From positions 310,001-374,000 of the forward strand of contig NZ_JAKNQQ010000003.1 of the NCBI RefSeq assembly GCF_022662475.1: DNA of 64,000 nt. Reading direction: 5' to 3'. Shown here in pieces: positions 46,671 through 53,818 of the stretch; the first letter of the stretch is position 1; every line of letters begins with the position of its first letter. The translations under genes and the position numbers were made by a program. Source of the DNA: Sphingomonas sp. TREG-RG-20F-R18-01. GTDB lineage: Bacteria; Pseudomonadota; Alphaproteobacteria; Sphingomonadales; Sphingomonadaceae. Under the pieces are notes generated by a model. The model searched no databases. It was not told the DNA's origin and saw only the letters and a program-made list of their open reading frames with translations.

Positions 46671-47299
46671 GGCAGCAGGTCGGCGAGGTCGGCGAGGAGC
46701 GCGGCCGACACGACGCCGATTTCTGCTGCGGCATCGATGACGCGAAACCGGTCGGGTTCGGCCGCGGCGAAGCGCCGGAACGCGGTCGCGACGTCGGCGT
46801 GGAACGCGTCGCCGCGCGCCGCGAACCGGTCGGCGGCGGCGCCGTCCCGTACCGCAGCGCGGGCGCGGCCTTCCTCAGGGCTCAGTTCGAGCACGAAGGT
46901 CCGGTCGGGCAACAATCCGCGCGCACCGAACCCGTGCAGCGCGAGGATAGCGGCATCATCGATTCCCCCGGCCAGCCCCTGATACGCGCGGCTGCTGTCG
47001 AGATAGCGGTCACAGATCACCCATCGACCAGCACCGATCGCCGGGCGGATCGTCTTTTCGACATGGTCGGCCCGCGCCGCGGCGAACAGCAGCGCTTCGC
47101 TATGCGCGCTCCACCGACCGACGCTGCCTTCCATCAACAGCCGCCGGATCGCTTCCGCGCCCTCGCTCCCGCCGGGCTCGCGCGTGATCAGCGCATCGAT
47201 CCCGCGGTCGGCGAGCGCGGCGACGAGCAGGCGCGCCTGCGTCGACTTGCCTGCCCCCTCCCCGCCCTCGAGCGAGAGGAACCGTCCGGTCACCGACAC
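46667..47299 (-). CDS. tmk: Thymidylate kinase
   Basis: Phosphorylates dTMP to dTDP. 210 residues. P-loop LEGGEGAGKSTQ, REPGGS lid/LID motif, RYLDSSRAYQG, and PDRTFVLELSPEEG. Coupled with holB. Lies 4 bp downstream of the carboxypeptidase stop. Confidence 0.96.
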   Translation of the reverse strand: MSVTGRFLSLEGGEGAGKSTQARLLVAALADRGIDALITREPGGSEGAEAIRRLLMEGSVGRWSAHSEALLFAAARADHVEKTIRPAIGAGRWVICDRYLDSSRAYQGLAGGIDDAAILALHGFGARGLLPDRTFVLELSPEEGRARAAVRDGAAADRFAARGDAFHADVATAFRRFAAAEPDRFRVIDAAAEIGVVSAALLADLADLLP

Positions 47300-47303
47300 G
47301 CGA

Positions 47304-48476
47304 TCAGCCGCCGAACAGGCTCATCAACCCCGCCCAGGCGCGTCCGAAGAAGCCGGCTTCGGCCACGTCGGTCGCCGCTACGAGCGGGAGCCGCTGCTGC
47401 GGCATGTCGGGGGTCGAAACGACGAGATCGGCAATATGCTGCCCCGCCTTGATCGGCGCCTTGATCGGGCCGTCATAAACGACCTTGAGCGTCATGTCGG
47501 CAGCCACGCCTGCGGGAAGCGTAGCGGTCAGGTCGTTCGGCGCGACCAGGCCCACGGTCCGCGCACTGCCGAGCTGGACTTCGGCGGTCTCGATCTGCTT
47601 CCCCTTGGGCGCGATCTGCTTGGCCTGCCAGGCGCGGAAGCCCCAGTTGATGAACTTGACCGATTCATCGGCACGCTGCCCGGAACTCCCGAGACCCGCC
47701 ATCACCATCACCAGGCGACGCCCGTTTTGCTGCGCGGATCCGGTGAAGCCGAAGCCGGCTTCCTCGGTATGGCCCGTCTTGAGCCCGTCGGCGCCCTGCA
47801 CCCGGCCCAGCAACGGGTCGCGATTGGCCTGGTCGATCGGCTTCTGTCCGCCCAGGGTCTTGCCCCAGGTAAAGCTCGGAAGCGAGTAGAAGCGCTTGTA
47901 GAGATCCGGGTGATCCTGGATCGTCGCGCCTGCCAGCTTGGCCAGATCGCGCGCCGTGACGTAAGTCACGCCGGCATCGGGCCAACCGTTCGACGTGCCG
48001 AAGTGGCTGTTGGTCAGCCCGAGCTTCGTGGCTGCCCGGTTCATCCGCTCGGTGAAGGTCTGCTCGGTGCCCGAAATGCCTTCGGCCAGCACGACGCAGG
48101 CATCGTTCCCCGACAGCGTGACGATACCCTTGAGCAGGTTCTCGACGCTAACGTCCTCGCCCGACGACAGGAACATCGTCGACCCCTGGCTATGCCACTT
48201 GCGCCATGTCTCGGGCTGGACGTGGAAGGTCTGGTTGAGCTTGAGTTCGCCCGACTTGACCATCTCGAACGCGACATAGACCGTCATCATCTTCGCCATC
48301 GATGCAGGCGGCATGCGGCGGTCGGCATCCTTGGAATACAGGACCGCGCCGGAGGACAAGTCCTGGAGATAGGCGACCGGGGCCGGCGTCTGGAAATCGG
48401 GCTTGGCGATCGCAGGCGTCGTCGCAGCAATGGCGACGATGGCGGTGGCGGCGATCCAGTTCCGGCGGGATGACAT
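47304..48476 (-). CDS. dacA: D-alanyl-D-alanine carboxypeptidase
   Basis: Penicillin-binding protein 5/6-type peptidoglycan carboxypeptidase. 390 residues. Signal peptide RNWIAATAIVAIAATTPAIA cleaved about residue 24. Active-site Ser59-x-x-Lys62 (PPASMAKMM), SGN (VTLSGNDACV) and KTG (DGLKTGHTEE) motifs are present. A C-terminal PBP5_C-like domain follows, ending in an amphipathic stretch FGRAWAGLMSLFGG that would anchor it to the membrane. ATG 48476 chosen; the upstream in-frame sequence is not signal-like. Confidence 0.95.
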   Translation of the reverse strand: MSSRRNWIAATAIVAIAATTPAIAKPDFQTPAPVAYLQDLSSGAVLYSKDADRRMPPASMAKMMTVYVAFEMVKSGELKLNQTFHVQPETWRKWHSQGSTMFLSSGEDVSVENLLKGIVTLSGNDACVVLAEGISGTEQTFTERMNRAATKLGLTNSHFGTSNGWPDAGVTYVTARDLAKLAGATIQDHPDLYKRFYSLPSFTWGKTLGGQKPIDQANRDPLLGRVQGADGLKTGHTEEAGFGFTGSAQQNGRRLVMVMAGLGSSGQRADESVKFINWGFRAWQAKQIAPKGKQIETAEVQLGSARTVGLVAPNDLTATLPAGVAADMTLKVVYDGPIKAPIKAGQHIADLVVSTPDMPQQRLPLVAATDVAEAGFFGRAWAGLMSLFGG

Positions 48477-48495
48477 GATGTTGGCTCTCGTTCTT

Positions 48496-49299
48496 CTAGT
48501 TTGAATGGAGAATGCGGGCGTCGCCATAGCCAGCCCGGGCGATGCCGTCACGCGCGCGCTTGGCGGATTGTGGATCGGCATAGGGCCCAAGCTGGACGCG
48601 GTACAGCCCACCGCTTGCTAAAACCTTCCCACCCAGCGTGCGTGCCAACGTAGCCGCACGCGCGCCGGAGGAAAGCGCCACGACCTGTACCGTCCAGCTG
48701 CCCCGGATGGACGCGGCCTTTGGAGCCGTGCCGGTGCTGGCAACCCTCGGACGCACGGCCGGCGACGGAGCGCCCCGTGCAGCGGCCGTTGCCGATGAAT
48801 TGCCAGGCGCCGAAGCGGCAGGACCTTCGGGGAGCTTGCGCCGCAGGGCCGCAAGCAACGCCGGCGGGGCGTCGAGGCGCGGCGCGACGCTCTTGCCAGT
48901 CAACAGGGCTTCGCGATCCGCGACCGACAGGGTGACCGGGCGGACCCGCACGGGCCCATGATCGCCAACCCCCAATTGCCGCGCCGCGCCCGGCGACAGA
49001 CCAACCACGGCTCCATCCGCCGGGCCGCCAAGCACCTGTGCGACAATCGTGCGTCCGCTATCGAGCGCGGTCAGTTCGACGAAGCTTCCGGCCGGCAGCG
49101 GAGGGAATGTCACCGCAATCATGACCGGCCCGAGCGGCCCCTCCGGTAACGGCGTCATGATCGTCGCATAGCAAACCGCATCCGGCGCACGTGCGCCTGA
49201 GGTCGCGCGAGGTCCCGCCCCGGCTGGCGGGGCATCCACCTGCCCCGCCAGCGGCGTCGCCGCCAGCGAGAGGAGCAATAGCGAGCCCCCCAGGCTCAT
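48496..49299 (-). CDS. SPOR-domain exported protein, RlpA-like
   Basis: 267 residues. Hydrophobic N-terminus with a signal peptide (SLLLLSLAATPLAGQ). A middle double-psi barrel-like region (GSFVELTALDSGRTIVAQVL, then LSPGAARQLGVGDHGPVRVR) resembles RlpA. Ala/Pro-rich linker. C-terminal ~75 residues are a SPOR domain (GSWTVQVVALSSGARAATLA, LYRVQLGPYADPQSAKRARD) that binds denuded septal peptidoglycan. It lies between the lytic transglycosylase and dacA, all in wall metabolism. Probable RlpA homologue; full identity not proven. Confidence 0.83.
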   Translation of the reverse strand: MSLGGSLLLLSLAATPLAGQVDAPPAGAGPRATSGARAPDAVCYATIMTPLPEGPLGPVMIAVTFPPLPAGSFVELTALDSGRTIVAQVLGGPADGAVVGLSPGAARQLGVGDHGPVRVRPVTLSVADREALLTGKSVAPRLDAPPALLAALRRKLPEGPAASAPGNSSATAAARGAPSPAVRPRVASTGTAPKAASIRGSWTVQVVALSSGARAATLARTLGGKVLASGGLYRVQLGPYADPQSAKRARDGIARAGYGDARILHSN

Positions 49300-49300
49300 C

Positions 49301-50347
49301 TCACCGCTCGACCGCGTCGGCGAGCAGACCCACCGACAGCGCGTAGAAATTGGAGCAATTATAATCGAGGATGACGCGATAATTGCCGGTCAGCAGATAG
49401 GCGGTTTGCCCCTGCCCGTCCGGCTCGATCAGCGTCGCCAGGACTCGGTCCCCCGGCCAGGACCGGGTCTGCGGCACGACCCCGAGCGCACGCCATTCGG
49501 CCATCGTCTTCCAGGCGCTCTGCCGCTGGAACACGCGCGGGCAACGCGGCGACACCAGGCGGGTGGCGATCTGGTTCCGGTCGAACGTCATCGGCACGGA
49601 TACGGCAAACCCCCAGGGTTCGCCGGGGCGCCAGCCTGCATTGGAAAAGTAATTGCCGATCGACGCCAGCGTATCCGCGCTGCTCGTCCAGATATCCGCG
49701 CGCCCGTCCCCGTCGCCATCGCGGGCGAGGCGAAGATACACGGAAGGCAGGAACTGCGGCCCGCCGGTCGCGCCGGCCCAGCTTCCGACCAGCTGCGATC
49801 GCGGCACGCCGCGGTCCATCATCTGCAGCGTCGCGATGAATTCGTCCGCGAACAGGTCGCGCCGACGCCCCTCATAGGCAAGCGTCGCCAGCGCGCGGGG
49901 AAGGTCGAACCCGCCCATCACCCGGCCATAGCTGGTCTCGTGCCCCCAGATCGCGACCATGATCGATTCGGGCACGCCGGTCTGTTGCTCGATCCGCTGC
50001 AAGCGTCCGCGTTCGGACAGATAGGCCGCCTGCCCGCGCGCGATGATCGCGCTCCCGACATGCTGTGCCTTGTACGGTGCGAAATTCGGGATCGCCGCGA
50101 TCGCGGGACCGCCGGGCTGCTGCCGGTCGAGCTCGATCACGCGCGGGTTGAGCGTCAGCGACGGGATCACTGCATCCAGCGTCGCCCGGCTGACTCCGCG
50201 TGTCTCGGCCAGCGTCCGCAGGGTTGCCAGATAGGTCTGGAAGCCGGCGTCGTCCTGCGCATGTGCAGCCCCGCCCATCGATACGCAGACGAGGACCGCG
50301 GCGATGCCGCGCGTGATCCGACGCCAAGTTTTGCTGTTACCCCGCAT
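49301..50347 (-). CDS. Lytic murein transglycosylase, MltB-like
   Basis: 348 residues. Signal peptide in RRITRGIAAVLVCVSMGGAA (ATG 50347). Catalytic Glu in IWGHETSYGRVMGGFD, then SWAGATGGPQFLPSVYLRLA, family-typical of MltB/SLT type 3. A C-terminal part resembles the substrate-binding end of the MltB fold (TYLLTGNYRVILDYN-like sequence). Cleaves glycan strands to anhydro-muropeptides in the periplasm. Its stop is 1 bp from the SPOR gene. An in-frame ATG at 50410 adds a non-signal stretch and is not used. Confidence 0.92.
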   Translation of the reverse strand: MRGNSKTWRRITRGIAAVLVCVSMGGAAHAQDDAGFQTYLATLRTLAETRGVSRATLDAVIPSLTLNPRVIELDRQQPGGPAIAAIPNFAPYKAQHVGSAIIARGQAAYLSERGRLQRIEQQTGVPESIMVAIWGHETSYGRVMGGFDLPRALATLAYEGRRRDLFADEFIATLQMMDRGVPRSQLVGSWAGATGGPQFLPSVYLRLARDGDGDGRADIWTSSADTLASIGNYFSNAGWRPGEPWGFAVSVPMTFDRNQIATRLVSPRCPRVFQRQSAWKTMAEWRALGVVPQTRSWPGDRVLATLIEPDGQGQTAYLLTGNYRVILDYNCSNFYALSVGLLADAVER

Positions 50348-50441
50348 GACCGGAACCTTGGCACAGCGGGCCAAGCGCATGAAGCCCCAAAGCCGGTAGG
50401 ACTTGCACAAATCGCCAGACGCTGGCTAAGCGGGGGCGAAC

Positions 50442-50531
50442 GGAAGAGTGGCCGAGTGGTTTAAGGCAGCGGTCTTGAAAACCGCCGTGGGTGCAAGCTC
50501 ACCGTGGGTTCGAATCCCACCTCTTCCGCCA
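50442..50531 (+). tRNA. tRNA-Ser (anticodon UGA), encoded CCA
   Basis: 90 nt. Acceptor stem GGAAGAG (50442-50448) pairs with CTCTTCC (50521-50527), with discriminator G and encoded CCA (50529-50531). Anticodon stem GCGGT/ACCGC with loop CTTGAAA gives anticodon TGA (50476-50478), reading UCA/UCG. The long variable arm and TTCGAATCC in the T arm confirm a class II tRNA-Ser. It is the only plus-strand gene right of the dif-like site. Confidence 0.97.
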
Positions 50532-50557
50532 GTGTCGCGACCGTCCGGTTCACGATC

Positions 50558-51676
50558 TCACGTCCGGCGACTGCGGAAAAACGCGATCAGGGGCGCTTCG
50601 ACAAGTTGGAAGGACAAGGCCGCGACGACCAGGCAAAGGGCGATCGATACCGACGAGAACAGCCACAATGCCGGGATCGACGTACTCCATTCGAGCTTGC
50701 GCCATAACTGGCTCATCGCGGACAAGACGAACGGGTGCATGAGATAGAGCGAATAGGACGCGTTTCCGGCCAGCAGCGGTAGCCAGTGTCGGCGAACGCC
50801 CCCTGCCGTATCGCAGGCCAGCGCACCGGTCACGAGCAGAAACGCGGGGATACCTCTGCTGACTACACGCGGAAATTCCGGAAACGTGTCGGCGCCGACC
50901 ACCAGCAGGATCAGCCCGACCACCGCGATACCCAATCCGTAACGCGGCCCGATCGATTGCAGCATGCGCGTTCGAGCATAAAACTCTCCGAGCAGCATGC
51001 CCGAGAAAAATTCCAACATGATCGACGACGTGTAAAACTCGATTTGCCTGTCAAACAGCGTCCCGCGAAGCGGTCCAACGCCCGCAATCAGCCCGATGAT
51101 TGGAAGAGCACTGAAGACGAGGGCAGCGACAACAAGGCGATACGATCGACCGATCAACAATAACCCGCTGAACACAAGATAGAAGAAAATCTCGTAATTG
51201 AGTGTCCAGCCAGGGATCACGACAGGTTCCATCAACCCGGTCGAAGGATGCGGCCATGCGATGAAGGCGTAGGATGCCACAACATGGTTCAAGTCGAACC
51301 GTCCAGTCTGCAGGACAGCCGGGGCAATGGCCATTACCGCAACCATGATCGTGGTCGCGATCCAGTACAAAGGAACGATCCGGACCAGGCGATGATTCAG
51401 GAACTTGGTTGGAGAATTGGGGCGATCACAGGTCGTGATCCACATGATCAATCCGCTGATCACGAAAAAGGCATCGACGCCACCGGCCAGACCCGTGCCG
51501 AACCCGGCCGTATAGCCGAGGTGCTGCAATTGCGGTTGCAGATGATACAAGACAACAAGGAAGGCCGCGAGGCCACGCACATATTGGACGCCGATCAGTT
51601 CGCGGATCGGCGACGGCTTAGCCTGTGAGGGCCTGCCGGGATGTCCCATTTGCCGCATGGCCGTCCATATGCTCAC
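50558..51676 (-). CDS. Acyltransferase 3 family membrane protein
   Basis: 372-residue multi-TM protein of the acyltransferase-3 family (O-acetyl or similar transfer to surface sugars). Motifs are YVRGLAAFLVVLYHLQPQL with the family His, FFVISGLIMW, and a conserved Arg in RLVRIVPLYW. About ten TM helices. Base composition is visibly lower (about 53% GC in a sample) than flanking genes, and it ends 26 bp beyond tRNA-Ser, which suggests a mobile or recently acquired gene at a tRNA. No integrase or repeat of the tRNA end was seen nearby. Confidence 0.85.
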   Translation of the reverse strand: MSIWTAMRQMGHPGRPSQAKPSPIRELIGVQYVRGLAAFLVVLYHLQPQLQHLGYTAGFGTGLAGGVDAFFVISGLIMWITTCDRPNSPTKFLNHRLVRIVPLYWIATTIMVAVMAIAPAVLQTGRFDLNHVVASYAFIAWPHPSTGLMEPVVIPGWTLNYEIFFYLVFSGLLLIGRSYRLVVAALVFSALPIIGLIAGVGPLRGTLFDRQIEFYTSSIMLEFFSGMLLGEFYARTRMLQSIGPRYGLGIAVVGLILLVVGADTFPEFPRVVSRGIPAFLLVTGALACDTAGGVRRHWLPLLAGNASYSLYLMHPFVLSAMSQLWRKLEWSTSIPALWLFSSVSIALCLVVAALSFQLVEAPLIAFFRSRRT

Positions 51677-51718
51677 AAGTTTGCTACCGCGCTTATCCTA
51701 GTCGAACGACCAGGCGCT

Positions 51719-51749
51719 TTTATAAAAAACCCACAAAACCCGGTCTCAA
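51719..51749 (-). promoter_or_regulatory. Possible acyltransferase promoter
   Basis: Read on the minus strand, TTGAGA (51749-51744) and TATAAA (51724-51719) are separated by 19 bases and lie ~45 bp upstream of the acyltransferase ATG. Both hexamers fit the sigma70 consensus but the spacing is long and the region is simply AT-rich, so the call is weak. Confidence 0.3.
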
Positions 51750-51971
51750 GCGATAAGGACGACCAATCGATCGGTTCACAATCTTCCGCAACAGCGGAGC
51801 AACATATGTGGGCTGCTTAGGGTAGGACGATCGGTGCAGCTAGCGTTTTCAGGGGTGGTGTACCCACGAACCAAGCCGGACCGTCATGGTCGAACGGATG
51901 GATACGCGACGACAAACGACACCGCATACCGTCGTGACCGCACGTCGGCTGCGGGAAATAGTCAAAGACTT

Positions 51972-51996
51972 GGGCGGCGCCGATCCGACGCCGCCC
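51972..51996 (-). terminator. rpmE terminator hairpin
   Basis: GGGCGGCG (51972-51979) pairs with CGCCGCCC (51989-51996) around a nine-base loop, ten bases after the rpmE stop. On the minus strand it is followed by AAGTCTTTGAC, a weak T-tract. Confidence 0.6.
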
Positions 51997-52005
51997 CAAA
52001 CCGTC

Positions 52006-52239
52006 TTACTTCTTGCCGATGGAAGACATCGCGCCGAACCGCTTGTTGAAGCGGGCAACCTGGCCGCCTGCGTCGAGCATCGTGCCACGCCCGCCGGTCC
52101 AGGCCGGATGCGCGAGCGGATCGATGTCGAGCGTCATCAGGTCGCCTTCCTTGCCCCAGGTGGTACGGGTCTGGAACTGCGTGCCGTCGGTCATCTGCAC
52201 CGTGATGGTGTGATAATCGGGATGGATGTTCTTCTTCAC
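52006..52239 (-). CDS. rpmE: 50S ribosomal protein L31 (zinc-free type)
   Basis: 77-residue L31 ([20 protein letters not shown], ending [14 protein letters not shown]). It lacks the CxxC zinc pairs of C+ L31, so it is the zinc-independent form. The GTG start at 52239 is supported by GGAG nine bases upstream. A terminator hairpin follows. Confidence 0.96.
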   Translation of the reverse strand: MKKNIHPDYHTITVQMTDGTQFQTRTTWGKEGDLMTLDIDPLAHPAWTGGRGTMLDAGGQVARFNKRFGAMSSIGKK

Positions 52240-52397
52240 GACTGAATTCTCCGAAAAGCCGCTGGTTTCCGACCAGCAAGCGAAGGCGCGGCCCCTATCA
52301 GAGCCGGGCCCCAAGTGCAACTCTACCACGCGGACAGACGAAGGCTTTCGATCATCGCTGCCGACGGCAGAGGCAATTCGATGGCGCTCGCGAACGC

Positions 52398-52610
52398 TCA
52401 GCGTATCGTCCACCACCGCCGCAGCGCGACCACGGACCAGATCGCCTCCACCAGACCGAACGGCCACGCGCCCTGCAGGAAGCCGTAGGTCGATCCAAGC
52501 AGGCACGCGCCGGAAAAACCCAGCACCCACCAGGGCGAGCGGTCTTCCAGCGCGTAGCACAGCAACATTGCCGAAACCGCGAACAGGCCGAACCAGGTCA
52601 ACCCGTCCAT
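52398..52610 (-). CDS. Small membrane protein (70 aa)
   Basis: [20 protein letters not shown], a turn with EDRSPW, then [20 protein letters not shown] and a third hydrophobic stretch ([14 protein letters not shown]). Three short TM segments. It starts 7 bp after the fabZ stop on the same strand and so is likely the last gene of the bamA-skp-fabZ unit. I recognise no named family. Confidence 0.8.
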   Translation of the reverse strand: MDGLTWFGLFAVSAMLLCYALEDRSPWWVLGFSGACLLGSTYGFLQGAWPFGLVEAIWSVVALRRWWTIR

Positions 52611-52617
52611 CAGAGGA

Positions 52618-53097
52618 TCACTTGGGCGGGTCGGCGATCATCGCGGTGAAGTTCGCCTCCGCAGCGAGTTGGCCGTCGATCGTCGCGCGTCCCGCGAACT
52701 TGCAGACGCTCGAACGCTTCTGGACGAACGCAACCTCGAGCTTGAGCAGCACGCCGGGCTCGACCGGCTTGCGGAACTTCGCCCCGTCGATCGCCATGAA
52801 ATACACCAGCTTGCCCGATCCGGCGAGACCGAGCGATTCGACCGCAAGGATCCCCGCCGCCTGCGCCATCGCCTCTACGATCAGCACGCCCGGCATGATC
52901 GGCCGTCCAGGGAAATGCCCCTGGAAGAATTGCTCGTTGATCGTCACCGCCTTGATGGCGCTGATCGACCGGTCGAGGATGCACTCCTCGACCCGGTCCA
53001 CCAACAGCATCGGGTATCGATGCGGCAACGCCGCCATGACCCGCCCGATATCGAGCGGGCCCATTGCGCCGCGGCCTTCGCCTTCACCGTCCGCCAT
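52618..53097 (-). CDS. fabZ: 3-hydroxyacyl-ACP dehydratase FabZ
   Basis: Dehydrates hydroxyacyl-ACP in fatty acid elongation. 159 residues. Hotdog fold with active-site His in [22 protein letters not shown] (His and Glu), and [12 protein letters not shown] at the start. The usual neighbours lpxD and lpxA are absent here (see findings). Start chosen at ATG 53097; ATG 53064 (MGPLDIG) is possible. Confidence 0.95.
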   Translation of the reverse strand: MADGEGEGRGAMGPLDIGRVMAALPHRYPMLLVDRVEECILDRSISAIKAVTINEQFFQGHFPGRPIMPGVLIVEAMAQAAGILAVESLGLAGSGKLVYFMAIDGAKFRKPVEPGVLLKLEVAFVQKRSSVCKFAGRATIDGQLAAEANFTAMIADPPK

Positions 53098-53104
53098 CAG
53101 ACGC

Positions 53105-53818
53105 TCAGCGACCCTGCGGTGCCTTGGCGCCCGCAGCCGGCGCAGCGGCAGCACCACCAGCGGCGCGCTGACGCTGCATTGCCGAGATATAGGCAAGCTG
53201 CTGATACTGCTGGAGCAGCTGCTGGGTCTGCTGGCTCGGCTGCCAACCAGCCGGTGGCGTGAACGCAACCGTCGGGTTCGTGCGATCGAGCTCGGCCTTG
53301 ATGTCGTCGGTGACATCGACGGCAGGCGTGCTGAACTGGACGCTACCGGCCGAGAGCAACAGGCTCAGCTTCTTGGAGGCGACAACTGCCTGCATGGCAG
53401 CGGCATATTTCTGCGAAATCTGTTCGATCGCATATGCTTGGGCCAGCGTTGCCGGACCACGAAGCCGCGCGACGTCGGCCTGACCGGTGCGCTGCGCGGT
53501 TTCGATCTGGGCGAGCGCCGGGTTTTTGGCTGCCTGCGCCTTCTGGATCTCGTCGTCGGACAACTGCTTGTCCTTGTTGAGATCGAGCGGGGCATACAGC
53601 GTGTTGAGCTGGGCCTGGAGCGCCTGTGCACGCGCGGTCGCCTGGTCGAGCTGCGCCTTGTAGGTCGTTGCGATCGACGTGTTCGCTGCGTCGAGCGCCT
53701 TTGCCGTCAGGATGACGGTCTCGGGATCGGCGATCGCGATACCGCCGACCTGCGCCTGAGCAGCACCCGCGAGCGACAGCCCGACACAACCGAGCAGCAT
53801 GGAATAGGTGGTCTTCAT
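53105..53818 (-). CDS. OmpH/Skp-family periplasmic chaperone
   Basis: Periplasmic chaperone delivering outer-membrane proteins to BAM. 237 residues. Signal peptide ([19 protein letters not shown]). A long coiled-coil region (residues ~50-130, e.g. [20 protein letters not shown]) typical of the Skp tentacles. A low-complexity Gln-rich part ([20 protein letters not shown]) and an Ala-rich C-terminus. Longer than E. coli Skp (~160) by that tail. It lies between bamA (1-bp overlap) and fabZ, the standard position. Confidence 0.86.
   Translation of the reverse strand: MKTTYSMLLGCVGLSLAGAAQAQVGGIAIADPETVILTAKALDAANTSIATTYKAQLDQATARAQALQAQLNTLYAPLDLNKDKQLSDDEIQKAQAAKNPALAQIETAQRTGQADVARLRGPATLAQAYAIEQISQKYAAAMQAVVASKKLSLLLSAGSVQFSTPAVDVTDDIKAELDRTNPTVAFTPPAGWQPSQQTQQLLQQYQQLAYISAMQRQRAAGGAAAAPAAGAKAPQGR

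Larger units (their letters stand above)
51677..52005. other. Intergenic region between acyltransferase and rpmE
   Basis: About 330 bp with no frame that looks protein-coding. The left part is AT-rich and holds a possible acyltransferase promoter (51719-51749, minus). The right end holds the rpmE hairpin (51972-51996). The middle (about 51780-51960) shows no recognised element. Confidence 0.5.

Noticed and set aside
50448..50747. Plus-strand ORF of 99 codons (MAEWFKAAVLKTAVG...) starting in tRNA-Ser
   Set aside because: It is a translation of the tRNA itself and its 3' flank, a well-known false ORF.
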